From contig JBMYSZ010000002.1 in assembly GCA_049603835.1 (NCBI GenBank), positions 248,001 through 312,000 of the forward strand: DNA of 64,000 nt, read 5' to 3'. How positions within the stretch are numbered: the first letter of the stretch is position 1; every line of letters starts with the position of its first letter. Below the pieces are notes generated by a model that worked only from the letters and a program-made list of their open reading frames with translations, searched no databases and was not told the DNA's origin. Both the position numbers and the translations under genes were made by a program. This document shows positions 53,028 through 61,421 of this stretch, piece after piece. The DNA is from Mangrovicoccus sp049603835. GTDB taxonomy: Bacteria > Pseudomonadota > Alphaproteobacteria > Rhodobacterales > Rhodobacteraceae.

Positions 53028-55457
53028 TTAGAAGGTGTAGTCGAGCGTGATCGAGGCCGACCGCCCCGGAGCCACATAGACAAACGGCGCCCCCGAGCGA
53101 TAAAGCGCATCATAATAGAGCTCGTCGGTCAGGTTATCGATCCGGCCAGAAATCGCCATTTTGTCATTGATCTGATAAGAGGCCATCAGGTCAAAGCGCC
53201 AGTAAGATGGGATTTCCGTTTCGGGATTTGCCGCGAATGTTCCGCCATTCACCTTGCCGCGCCAAGTCGCCTGCCCGCCGATGCTCAGATCATCGGTGAC
53301 ATCGTAATTTGCCAGTAAGTTGAACTGCTCATGCGCGATATTAGCGAATTCTAGGCCGATATTGTCTTCGGTCGCGCTTTCCAAGATCTCGCTATACATC
53401 TTGGTGGCGCCGCCATAGACCGACAGCTTGTCGGTGACTTTACCGGAAATGCCGATTTCAAAACCTTCGACTTTGTATTTGCCGGTGTCAGTTGTCACTG
53501 CATCCGGACCGCGCCCAACGCTTTCACGCGCATTGTCTTTGGTGGTGCGGAAGGCCGCTGCGGTCAGCAAGAGATGGTCATTAAAGGTCCATTTCGTCCC
53601 GATTTCCAGCGAGGTGTTTTCCTCAGGGTTCAGAATCTCACCGGCTTCATCAAGCCCACCATAGCTGCCGCCGCCTGCATCCAGCTCTTGCCCCATCGGG
53701 TTCGAGGAGGTGGCATAAGCCGCATAGATCATGCCACCAGGTGCAACTTTGAAAGTGGCGCCTGCATTCCAGTTAAACATCGTGTCCTGGCGGCTATATT
53801 TATACGCCTCGCCTGACCGTCCATCGACGCCTTTACGCTCGATATCGTAATCATCCCAGCGAATGCCCAGATTGAAGGACAAGCGCTCATTCACCTCAAA
53901 ACTATCATTCAGATAGATACTCTTGGTCAGAACTTCGGTTTTGGTCGGGTCCGAGCGCACAAGATCTGTGCTGCTGTCATAGCAATCATCGGTATTTGGA
54001 TCGAAGATCGAAACTTCGCAGCCCGCCAAATTGGTTATGGCTGTGCCACCGCCGACTTCTGAGGTGAGGCCCTGATAGCTGGATTTGGAAATGCTCTCTT
54101 TTGAGATATCCAGACCCGCCACAAATGTATGCTTGCCGCCCCAAAGATCAGCATCAAAGGTCAGGGTCGATGTATTCGCAAGTGTTTCGGTCACCTGATA
54201 GACGCTTTTCGGCGATGCGGTCAAAGTCCAATCATCGGGATCAGCGGCGCTTTGATCCGGGCGCTCCGGCGCGCTGAGGATATAGTCATTGACCTGCTCC
54301 GCATAGCGGGTGCGGTTGTCAAAGACCAAACCATTGAGGAAATCATAGTTAAAGCCGATCGTTGCGACATCCTGGGTGGCTTCATGGAAATCGCGATCGG
54401 GAACCCCATAGAATGTGTCGCGATCCACTGTCGGTCGGCCCGAGGCTTTCTCGGTAAATGGCACGCCATTGACGCTATCCCAGCCAACACCCCAATCAGG
54501 CATTTGATCGAATTTCAGGTGGAAATAATCGGCGGTGATCGTCAGCTGATCGGTTGCCTGATATTCCGCCGCAAAGGACAGACCAAGCCTGTCGTCCTGG
54601 CTTTCGTCGCGGCCTGCAACTTCGGCCACCTGCGCCATGGCATTGACGCGGGTTTTGAATTTGTCATTCCAAACCTTGTTCCAATCCAAAGTCTGACGCG
54701 CCAGGTCATTGGTGCCGACGGTGGTTTGGGATTTGAGGAAATCCGTGTCTTGGGCTTTTTTGGTGATCAAGTTCACCGCGCCGCCCGTTGTGCCGCGTCC
54801 CGCGATGGAGCCGGAGGGGCCTTTGGTGATCTCGACCTGCTCGGCCATAAAGGTTTCGCCTACCGCGACCCCAGCATTCCGTTGCCCGTCGATGAAGACG
54901 TCATTGGAGGATTTGAAGCCGCGGATGAACAGCACATCGCCAAAGGAATTACCGCCTTCGCCAGTGCCCAAGGTGACGCCTGGTGTCGTCCGCGCCAATT
55001 CGCGGATCGAGGTGGCGTTCTTGTCTTGGATAACCTGTTCGGTGATTGCATTCACCGTCCGCGCGGTTTCTGCGAGAGGCTGGTTCAGCAGGGTATTGCC
55101 GGAATTGACCGCGCGATATTCCGCCTCGGGATCAACAAAGGGCGACACGCCGTCTTGGCCTGCGGTTGCAGCTGTGGGGGCTTCGGTCTGAGCGACCGGC
55201 TGCGGTTCGGGCGCCGCAGGGGCTGCGGCTTGTGGCGCCGGAGCTGCAGTCGTCCGAACCGGAGCTGGAGTCGCCTGCGGGGCTGCGGTTTCGATTTCCA
55301 GCGTTGGCAACTCGATGGCCCCCGCCGCATCCTGGGCGAAAGCTGGTGAAAACGCGGTGAAGCTGGCTACGGTCATTGCCGCAAGCCGCTGAGCATCCCG
55401 TCCGCGCCGGGCCGGTGCTGCGGCGCGCAGAGACAGGGGAAGAGTGTCTTTCGACAT
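53028..55457 (-). CDS. fiu: TonB-dependent catecholate siderophore receptor (Fiu-like)
   Basis: An 809-aa protein. A signal peptide ends SPAFAQD, followed by an unusual Ala/Pro-rich spacer (about residues 50-95). The plug has TSIRELARTTPGVTLGTGEGG, DVLFIRGFKSSNDVFIDGQR and QVEITKGPSGSIAGRGTTGGAVNLITK. A large barrel ends ITLDYTF with terminal Phe. The Fiu/CirA identity is suggested by the downstream PiuC-type hydroxylase. ATG 55457 is preferred over GTG 55466 because AAGGTGG is well placed before it. An iron-box candidate lies upstream. Confidence 0.88.
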   Translation of the reverse strand: MSKDTLPLSLRAAAPARRGRDAQRLAAMTVASFTAFSPAFAQDAAGAIELPTLEIETAAPQATPAPVRTTAAPAPQAAAPAAPEPQPVAQTEAPTAATAGQDGVSPFVDPEAEYRAVNSGNTLLNQPLAETARTVNAITEQVIQDKNATSIRELARTTPGVTLGTGEGGNSFGDVLFIRGFKSSNDVFIDGQRNAGVAVGETFMAEQVEITKGPSGSIAGRGTTGGAVNLITKKAQDTDFLKSQTTVGTNDLARQTLDWNKVWNDKFKTRVNAMAQVAEVAGRDESQDDRLGLSFAAEYQATDQLTITADYFHLKFDQMPDWGVGWDSVNGVPFTEKASGRPTVDRDTFYGVPDRDFHEATQDVATIGFNYDFLNGLVFDNRTRYAEQVNDYILSAPERPDQSAADPDDWTLTASPKSVYQVTETLANTSTLTFDADLWGGKHTFVAGLDISKESISKSSYQGLTSEVGGGTAITNLAGCEVSIFDPNTDDCYDSSTDLVRSDPTKTEVLTKSIYLNDSFEVNERLSFNLGIRWDDYDIERKGVDGRSGEAYKYSRQDTMFNWNAGATFKVAPGGMIYAAYATSSNPMGQELDAGGGSYGGLDEAGEILNPEENTSLEIGTKWTFNDHLLLTAAAFRTTKDNARESVGRGPDAVTTDTGKYKVEGFEIGISGKVTDKLSVYGGATKMYSEILESATEDNIGLEFANIAHEQFNLLANYDVTDDLSIGGQATWRGKVNGGTFAANPETEIPSYWRFDLMASYQINDKMAISGRIDNLTDELYYDALYRSGAPFVYVAPGRSASITLDYTF

Positions 55458-55535
55458 GGTATCCACCTTTGATTATTAGATTTTTTGGGGAAGGTGGCTA
55501 CCACTGAACTTGCTACCAGCGGCGTCACTAACATA

Positions 55536-55552
55536 CTGACTATTTTGATCAA
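55536..55552 (-). promoter_or_regulatory. Iron-responsive operator candidate upstream of the siderophore receptor
   Basis: Read on the minus strand, TTGATCAAAATAGTCAG. It shares TTGA-N6-TAGTC-N-G with the box at 31238-31254 and lies about 80 nt before the receptor start. The rest of the 285-nt gap to the GlpR gene shows no gene. Confidence 0.6.
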
Positions 55553-55751
55553 GTATTCTTGAGCCATTGTGAGCGACGGAATTTCAAACTTCTTAGAAAT
55601 GTGGCGATTTGGTAACAAGTTGACTATAGGGAAGGCGCAAAATGAACGGAATTCGCGGATGGCGCGGGCGATGGTTTCCCCATGAAAACATGGCCAATAC
55701 GCCCTACCCGCCCGTGCAATAGCCCTGTGGTCAAAGATGATCTGAGCGATC

Positions 55752-56516
55752 TTACCCGTTAGACAGGCAGATTTTTGTGCCCCAAGTCTCGCAAAGCGCT
55801 TCGAGCTTTGGGTCAAGCGCGGTTTCCGTAAAGAACATATCCACATCGCGCAGTGAACCGATCCGCACTGGCGCTTTGCGGCGGAATTTCGAACTGTCGG
55901 ACACCAGGAAAGTTCGCCGCGACTGGCGCAAAATCGCTTGGCTCACCGCCACTTCCTGCCCATCGAAATCCAGCAAATCGCCGTCCAGATCGAGCGAAGA
56001 GCAGCCGATCACCGCCAGATCGAACTTAAACTGCCGGATCGTATCCACCGCCAAATGGCCAATAAGCCCACCATCCGAGCGCCGCAAATCGCCTCCGGTC
56101 ACGATGATCTGACAGCTCGCATTCCCGGCTAAGATATTGGCAACATTCATATTATTCGTCACAACCATCAGGTTTTCATGATGGACGAGCTCTTGCGCCA
56201 CGGCCTCTGTGCTGGTGCCAATATTGAGGAAAAGCGAAATATTATTGGGGATATGCGCCACGCAAGCCCGCGCAATCGCTGCCTTGGCCTCGGGGTTCAG
56301 CGCCCGGCGCTCTTCATACACAATATTGCTGGTGCCCGAGGGCAAAACCGCCCCGCCATGCACACGCTCTAGTTTTCCCGCTTCGGCCAGATCCGTCAGA
56401 TCGCGGCGGATGGTTTGCGAAGTGACGCCGAAATGCTGGGCCAGGCCATCGACGGTGACCTTGCCCTCTTTGCGGGCGATTTCAAGAATTTCGGGATGAC
56501 GAAAGGTTTGCGACAT
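55752..56516 (-). CDS. glpR: DeoR/GlpR-family repressor of the glycerol-3-phosphate operon
   Basis: A 254-aa protein. The N-terminal helix-turn-helix is KVTVDGLAQHFGVTSQTIRRDLTDL followed by LERVHGGAVL, and the DeoRC domain has FLNIGTSTEAVAQEL and VVTNNMNVANIL. It is closely similar in layout to E. coli GlpR, which is inactivated by glycerol 3-phosphate. It is divergent from glpD with a 213-nt gap full of TTCG-containing repeats. A second DeoR protein near 2.9 kb serves the other, GlpA-type locus. Confidence 0.93.
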   Translation of the reverse strand: MSQTFRHPEILEIARKEGKVTVDGLAQHFGVTSQTIRRDLTDLAEAGKLERVHGGAVLPSGTSNIVYEERRALNPEAKAAIARACVAHIPNNISLFLNIGTSTEAVAQELVHHENLMVVTNNMNVANILAGNASCQIIVTGGDLRRSDGGLIGHLAVDTIRQFKFDLAVIGCSSLDLDGDLLDFDGQEVAVSQAILRQSRRTFLVSDSSKFRRKAPVRIGSLRDVDMFFTETALDPKLEALCETWGTKICLSNG

Positions 56517-56583
56517 ACCGCTTCTTAACCGAATGCGGTGGGTCGGGGAAAGGGGGCGCGCCCCAGAAGCTTGCGCAAATGAG

Positions 56584-56655
56584 TTTCGTATTTCTGCGTA
56601 TGCGAATATATTCGCGCAGCGCAGCGCCTAAAACGAAAATATACGAAAATAAAAC
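56584..56655. promoter_or_regulatory. GlpR-type operator cluster between glpR and glpD
   Basis: Three related elements: TTTCGTATTTCTGCG at 56584-56598, the perfect palindrome GCGAATATATTCGC at 56602-56615, and ACGAAAATA repeated in tandem at 56633-56650. On the other strand the latter reads as TTTCG-rich half-sites, resembling the TTCG core of known GlpR operators. Confidence 0.55.
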
Positions 56656-56729
56656 GCTTGCGTATCTGTGTGGAATCCGTTCATTAAGGCCCCAGGGTGA
56701 GGCCCGGTATGAGGCAAGGGAGGCGGTTC

Positions 56730-58325
56730 ATGCTCATGGATAAGAAGGCAGACATCACTGATCTGTTCATTATCGGCGGCGGCATTAACGGCTGTGGCAT
56801 TGCCCGCGATGCCAGCGGGCGCGGGCTTTCCGTGCGTTTAGCGGAGATGAATGATCTCGCCTCGGCCACCTCTTCGCAATCCACTAAGCTGTTTCATGGC
56901 GGGCTGCGCTATCTGGAATATTTCGAATTTCGCCTGGTGCGCGAGGCGCTGATCGAGCGAGAAACTCTGCTGCGCGCCATGCCGCATATTTCCTGGCCCA
57001 TGCGTTTTGTGCTGCCTTGGCATGGCTCTATGCGCTTTGACAGCACCACGCCCACCTCGCGGCTGATGACCAGCTTTATGCCTTGGATGAAAGGCCGTCG
57101 GCCCTCTTGGCTGATCCGTTTGGGACTTTTCCTCTATGATAATTTGGGCGGGCGGAAAATTCTGCCGGGGACCTCAACGCTTGATCTAAAAGCCGCCCCC
57201 GAAGGCGCGCCTTTGCAGGATCGCTTTGAAAAGGCCTATGAATATTCCGATTGCTGGATCGAGGATTCTCGCCTGGTTATCCTGAATGCCCGCGATGCTG
57301 AGGCGCGCGGCGCGCAGATCATGACCCGTACCAAAGTGCTTTCGGCGGCGCGCGAAGACGGGCTGTGGCGGGTTGAGACCGAAGATGGCGAAACCGGCAT
57401 GCGCGCGGTGTATTACGCCCGTATGTTGGTGAATGCGGCCGGGCCTTGGGTGGGCGATGTGATCCAAACCAAGCTGCGGATCAATTCAAGTGAAGGCGTG
57501 CGCCTGGTTCGGGGCAGTCATATCGTGACCGAAAAGCTCTTTGACCACGACAAATGCTATTTCTTCCAAGGGACAGATGGGCGGATCATTTTCGCCATTC
57601 CCTATGAAACCGACTTCACCCTGATCGGCACCACGGATCAGGAACACAAAGACCCCTCTGCAAAGCCGGTCTGCAGCGAGGAAGAGCGCGATTATCTGCT
57701 GAACTTCGCCAATCAATATTTCAAGGGCCAGCTTTCCGCGGCAGATGTTGTCTGGAGCTATTCCGGGGTGCGCCCGCTTTATGATGACGGCGCCAGCTCG
57801 GCCACGGCCGCCACGCGGGATTACACGCTTAAGGTCGATAACGAAGGCGGCGCGCCGCTGCTGAATATCTTTGGCGGTAAGATCACCACTTATCGTCGCC
57901 TGGCGGAAAGCGCGCTGGAAAAGATCAATGCAGAGCTCAACCATATCAAAGGGCCTTGGACAGCCGGTGTGCCCCTTCCCGGCGGAGATTTCCCAGTGGA
58001 TGGCGCGGCTCAGCTGATCCAAGATCTGCAAGCCGATTATCCGTTCCTAGATGCGCGATGGGCCAAGCGGCTAGTCCGCGCCTATGGCACCGAGGCACGT
58101 GAAATTCTGGGCCAGGCGCAAAGCGCGGCGGATCTGGGGCGGGATTTCGGAGCCACCCTAACGGAAGCTGAAATCCGCTGGTTGATGGAAAAAGAATATG
58201 CCCGCGCGGCAGAAGATGTGGTCTGGCGCCGCAATAAGCTGGGGCTGCGTCTGTCGCCTGAGCAGATCACCGCGCTTGATCACTGGATGCAACAAAAACG
58301 CGCCGCGCGCCAAGCGGCGGAATAA
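56730..58325 (+). CDS. glpD: Aerobic glycerol-3-phosphate dehydrogenase
   Basis: A 531-aa membrane-associated flavoprotein. The FAD motif is DLFIIGGGINGCGIARDASGRGLSV, followed by ATSSQSTKLFHGGLRYLEYFEFRLVREALIER, as in GlpD. It oxidises G3P to dihydroxyacetone phosphate and reduces ubiquinone. GGGAGGCGGTTC places the start at 56730; ATG 56736 is also possible. It is first in a seven-gene operon. The C-terminal domain contains AGVPLPGGDFPVDG and LVRAYGTEAREIL. Confidence 0.96.
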   Translation: MLMDKKADITDLFIIGGGINGCGIARDASGRGLSVRLAEMNDLASATSSQSTKLFHGGLRYLEYFEFRLVREALIERETLLRAMPHISWPMRFVLPWHGSMRFDSTTPTSRLMTSFMPWMKGRRPSWLIRLGLFLYDNLGGRKILPGTSTLDLKAAPEGAPLQDRFEKAYEYSDCWIEDSRLVILNARDAEARGAQIMTRTKVLSAAREDGLWRVETEDGETGMRAVYYARMLVNAAGPWVGDVIQTKLRINSSEGVRLVRGSHIVTEKLFDHDKCYFFQGTDGRIIFAIPYETDFTLIGTTDQEHKDPSAKPVCSEEERDYLLNFANQYFKGQLSAADVVWSYSGVRPLYDDGASSATAATRDYTLKVDNEGGAPLLNIFGGKITTYRRLAESALEKINAELNHIKGPWTAGVPLPGGDFPVDGAAQLIQDLQADYPFLDARWAKRLVRAYGTEAREILGQAQSAADLGRDFGATLTEAEIRWLMEKEYARAAEDVVWRRNKLGLRLSPEQITALDHWMQQKRAARQAAE

Positions 58326-58337
58326 GGGGGGATCGCG

Positions 58338-59426
58338 ATGACTCTGGAATTTAAATCTGTCTCGAAGATCGTCGAGGGGCAGACGCATATTTACCCCACG
58401 GATTTGACCTTGGCCAAAGGCACGATGAATGTTTTGCTTGGCCCCACCACCTCGGGCAAGACCTCGCTTATGCGGCTGATGGCTGGGCTTGATGTGCCAA
58501 GCACGGGCCAAGTTTTCTGGGATGGCAGCGATGTGACCGGTCAGCGCGTGCAAGATCGCGGCGTGGCCATGGTCTATCAGCAATTCATCAATTACCCCTC
58601 CATGAGCGTTTACGATAATATCGCCTCGCCGCTGAAACTTATGGGCCTGGGCAAGGACGAAATCGACGCCCGCGTGCGCGAAAATGCGGATCTGATGAAG
58701 CTGACCCCGATGCTCGATCGCAAGCCGCTAGAGCTTTCGGGCGGCCAGCAGCAGCGCTGTGCTTTGGCGCGGGCTTTGGTGAAAAATGCTGGGCTGGTTC
58801 TGTTGGATGAGCCCCTGGCCAATCTCGATTACAAACTGCGCGAAGAGCTGCGGGTGGAAATTCCGAAGATCTTTGAGGCCTCTGGCGCCATCTTCGTCTA
58901 TGCCACCACCGAGCCGGAAGAAGCGCTTTTGCTGGGCGGCAATGTGGCCACGCTCTCGGAAGGGCGGATTACTCAATTCGGCCCCACCCCCGAAGTCTAT
59001 CGCCAGCCGGTCAATGCGACCACTGCCAAGGTCTTTTCCGATCCGCCGATGAATTTCCTGCCTGTGCAGAAATCCGGCGGCCAGATCCTCTTTGGGGATG
59101 GGCAAAGCGCGCCGGCCATTGGCAGCCTCGCCAGCCTGGCCGATGGGCATTACATGGCGGGTTTCCGCGCCAATCACGTCGAGATCTTGCAGCATGCGCA
59201 AGACGCGATGAAATTCAGCGCCGCGCTGACCGTGACCGAGCTGACCGGGTCAGAGACCTTCGTGCATCTCGACCATCATGGCGAGAAATGGGTGGGTCTG
59301 ATCCATGGGGTGCATCAGCTCACAATCGGCGATCAGCTCGATCTTTGGCTCGATCCTCGGCATGTTTACATCTTTGGCGAGGATGGCGCGCTGATCGCAC
59401 CGGCCTCCTACGCGCTGGCCGCATAA
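58338..59426 (+). CDS. glpS: Glycerol ABC transporter ATP-binding protein 1 (GlpS-type)
   Basis: A 362-aa MalK-like ATPase with a C-terminal TOBE-like domain. Walker A GPTTSGKTSLMRL, Q-loop MVYQQFINYP, canonical signature LSGGQQQRCALARAL and Walker B LVLLDEPLANLD are present. The H-loop position, normally THD, reads ATTEPEEA, so the switch histidine is replaced by Thr191. It probably heterodimerises with GlpT, encoded 12 nt downstream. glpSTPQV operons of this kind import glycerol in rhizobia. Confidence 0.92.
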   Translation: MTLEFKSVSKIVEGQTHIYPTDLTLAKGTMNVLLGPTTSGKTSLMRLMAGLDVPSTGQVFWDGSDVTGQRVQDRGVAMVYQQFINYPSMSVYDNIASPLKLMGLGKDEIDARVRENADLMKLTPMLDRKPLELSGGQQQRCALARALVKNAGLVLLDEPLANLDYKLREELRVEIPKIFEASGAIFVYATTEPEEALLLGGNVATLSEGRITQFGPTPEVYRQPVNATTAKVFSDPPMNFLPVQKSGGQILFGDGQSAPAIGSLASLADGHYMAGFRANHVEILQHAQDAMKFSAALTVTELTGSETFVHLDHHGEKWVGLIHGVHQLTIGDQLDLWLDPRHVYIFGEDGALIAPASYALAA

Positions 59427-59438
59427 GGGGGATCTCAC

Positions 59439-60509
59439 ATGGCACGCATTACCCTGGATAATCTCGCCCATAGTTATAAGCCAAATCCGCAAAGCGAGGA
59501 TGATTTCGCTCTTAAAGAGCTGAACCATGTTTGGGAGGATGGCGCGGCTTATGCGCTATTGGGCTCGTCGGGCTGCGGGAAATCCACCTTGCTCAATATC
59601 ATTTCGGGCCTGTTGCAGCCCTCGCAAGGGCGTATCCTGTTTGATGATCGCGATGTGACCCACGCGGAAACCGCCGAGCGCAATATCGCCCAGGTGTTCC
59701 AATTTCCGGTTGTCTACGACACCATGACTGTGCGCGATAACCTCGCCTTTCCGTTGCGCAATCGCGGCGAGGATGAAACCTATGTGATGGACCGGGTCAA
59801 TGAAATCGCGCGGATGATCGGCATGGAAGACATGCTCTCGCGCAAAGCCCGTGGCCTTGGTGCAGATCAAAAGCAAAAGATCAGTCTGGGGCGCGGCATG
59901 GTCCGCAAGGATGTAAATGCGCTGCTCTTTGATGAGCCGCTCACCGTGATCGATCCGCATATGAAATGGGAACTGCGCACCCAGTTGAAAAAGCTGCATC
60001 ACGAATTTGGCCATACCATGATCTATGTGACCCATGACCAAACCGAAGCGCTGACTTTCGCCGATAAGGTTGTGGTTATGTATGATGGCCGCGTGGTGCA
60101 GATCGGCACGCCCGAAGAGCTATTTGAAACCCCTGAACATACTTTCGTGGGCTATTTCATTGGCTCGCCGGGCATGAATGTTTTGGCCGCTGAAGTGTCC
60201 GGGACGGTGGCCAATGTGAATGGCTGGCAGGTTAATCTTGGCCAAGGCTATGGGCCGCTGAATGGCAAGGTCGAAATCGGCGTGCGCCCGGAATTCGCGC
60301 AGCTTGGCCCCGATGGCCTGCCGGTGAAGATCACCCGCGTTGAAGATGTGGGCCGCCATAAGATCATCCGCGCCGATTTCATGGGCCAAGAGCTCAATAT
60401 CATCGCCGGAGAAGATGATCAGATCACCAGCGATATGACCTGTGTGAGCTTCGATCCGAAACGGGTCAATGTCTATGCCGATAGCTGGCGCGTGCGCGGC
60501 GCTGCCTAA
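59439..60509 (+). CDS. glpT: Glycerol ABC transporter ATP-binding protein 2 (GlpT-type)
   Basis: A 356-aa MalK-like ATPase. Walker A GSSGCGKSTLLNI, Q-loop VFQFPVVYDT, Walker B ALLFDEPLTVID and H-loop YVTHDQTEAL are canonical, but the signature reads LGADQKQKISLGRG instead of LSGGQ. Thus it complements GlpS, which has the signature but lacks the H-loop histidine. It is not related to the E. coli G3P antiporter also called GlpT. Confidence 0.92.
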   Translation: MARITLDNLAHSYKPNPQSEDDFALKELNHVWEDGAAYALLGSSGCGKSTLLNIISGLLQPSQGRILFDDRDVTHAETAERNIAQVFQFPVVYDTMTVRDNLAFPLRNRGEDETYVMDRVNEIARMIGMEDMLSRKARGLGADQKQKISLGRGMVRKDVNALLFDEPLTVIDPHMKWELRTQLKKLHHEFGHTMIYVTHDQTEALTFADKVVVMYDGRVVQIGTPEELFETPEHTFVGYFIGSPGMNVLAAEVSGTVANVNGWQVNLGQGYGPLNGKVEIGVRPEFAQLGPDGLPVKITRVEDVGRHKIIRADFMGQELNIIAGEDDQITSDMTCVSFDPKRVNVYADSWRVRGAA

Positions 60510-60550
60510 AAAGATTTCCCCGGCGCAAGCGCTGGTGGTGGGAGGACCAA

Positions 60551-61420
60551 ATGAACAAAACATGGAATAACAAGGCCTGGTTCCTCGTGTTGCCAGTGCT
60601 GATCCTGGTGGCCTTTTCGGCGGTGATCCCGCTGATGACCGTGGTCAATTATTCGGTGCAAGACACGTTCGGCAATAACCAGTTTTTCTGGGCTGGGCTC
60701 GAATGGTTCGAAGAGCTTTTGCATGATGACCGCATGTGGAATGCGTTGCGGCGGCAGCTTTTGTTTTCCGGCATCATCCTCGCGATTGAGATCCCCTTGG
60801 GCATCTATGTGGCGCTCAATATGCCGAAATCGGGCTTTTGGTCGAGCTTTTGCTTGGTGCTTATGTCGTTGCCCCTGCTCATTCCTTGGAATGTGGTGGG
60901 CACGATTTGGCAGATCTTTGGCCGGGTGGATATCGGTCTATTGGGGCGAAGTTTGGACAGCCTCGGCATCGACTATAACTACACGCAAAACGTCCTGGAT
61001 GCTTGGGTGACAATCATTGTCATGGATGTATGGCATTGGACATCGCTGGTGGCGCTGCTTGCTTTTGCGGGGCTCAAATCCATTCCCGATGCCTATTACC
61101 AAGCGGCGAAGATCGACCAGGCCAGCCGCTGGAAAGTCTTCCGCTTTATCGAATTGCCCAAGATGATGGGCGTTTTGATGATCGCGATCCTGCTGCGCTT
61201 TATGGACAGTTTCATGATCTATACGGAGCCATTCGTAGTGACCGGAGGCGGGCCAGGCAATGCAACCACGCTGCTGTCCATCGATCTGGTGAAAATGGCG
61301 CTTGGGCAATTCGATCTAGGCCCCGCTGCCGCCTTCTCGATCATGTATTTCCTTGTGATCTTGTTGATTTCCTGGGTGTTCTACACCGTGATGACCAACC
61401 TCGACAAAAAGGGGATGTAA
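60551..61420 (+). CDS. glpP: Glycerol ABC transporter permease 1 (GlpP-type)
   Basis: A 289-aa MalF-like permease with six TM segments. The first is WFLVLPVLILVAFSAVIPLMTV. The EAA loop is FAGLKSIPDAYYQAAKIDQASRWKVFRFIELPKM (in part). GGGAGGACC precedes the ATG. The stop is one base from the start of the partner permease, so the two are coupled. Confidence 0.94.
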   Translation: MNKTWNNKAWFLVLPVLILVAFSAVIPLMTVVNYSVQDTFGNNQFFWAGLEWFEELLHDDRMWNALRRQLLFSGIILAIEIPLGIYVALNMPKSGFWSSFCLVLMSLPLLIPWNVVGTIWQIFGRVDIGLLGRSLDSLGIDYNYTQNVLDAWVTIIVMDVWHWTSLVALLAFAGLKSIPDAYYQAAKIDQASRWKVFRFIELPKMMGVLMIAILLRFMDSFMIYTEPFVVTGGGPGNATTLLSIDLVKMALGQFDLGPAAAFSIMYFLVILLISWVFYTVMTNLDKKGM

Positions 61421-61421
61421 G

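Noticed and set aside
54129..55349. 406-aa open frame on the plus strand opposite the Fiu-like receptor
   Set aside because: It lies wholly antisense to a well-supported gene, has no family motifs or ribosome-binding site, and has the composition of a frame shadow.
55373..55846. 157-aa minus-strand frame bridging the gap between glpR and fiu
   Set aside because: It overlaps coding sequence at both ends, lacks a ribosome-binding site and has no recognisable domain; the gap is better explained as promoter DNA.
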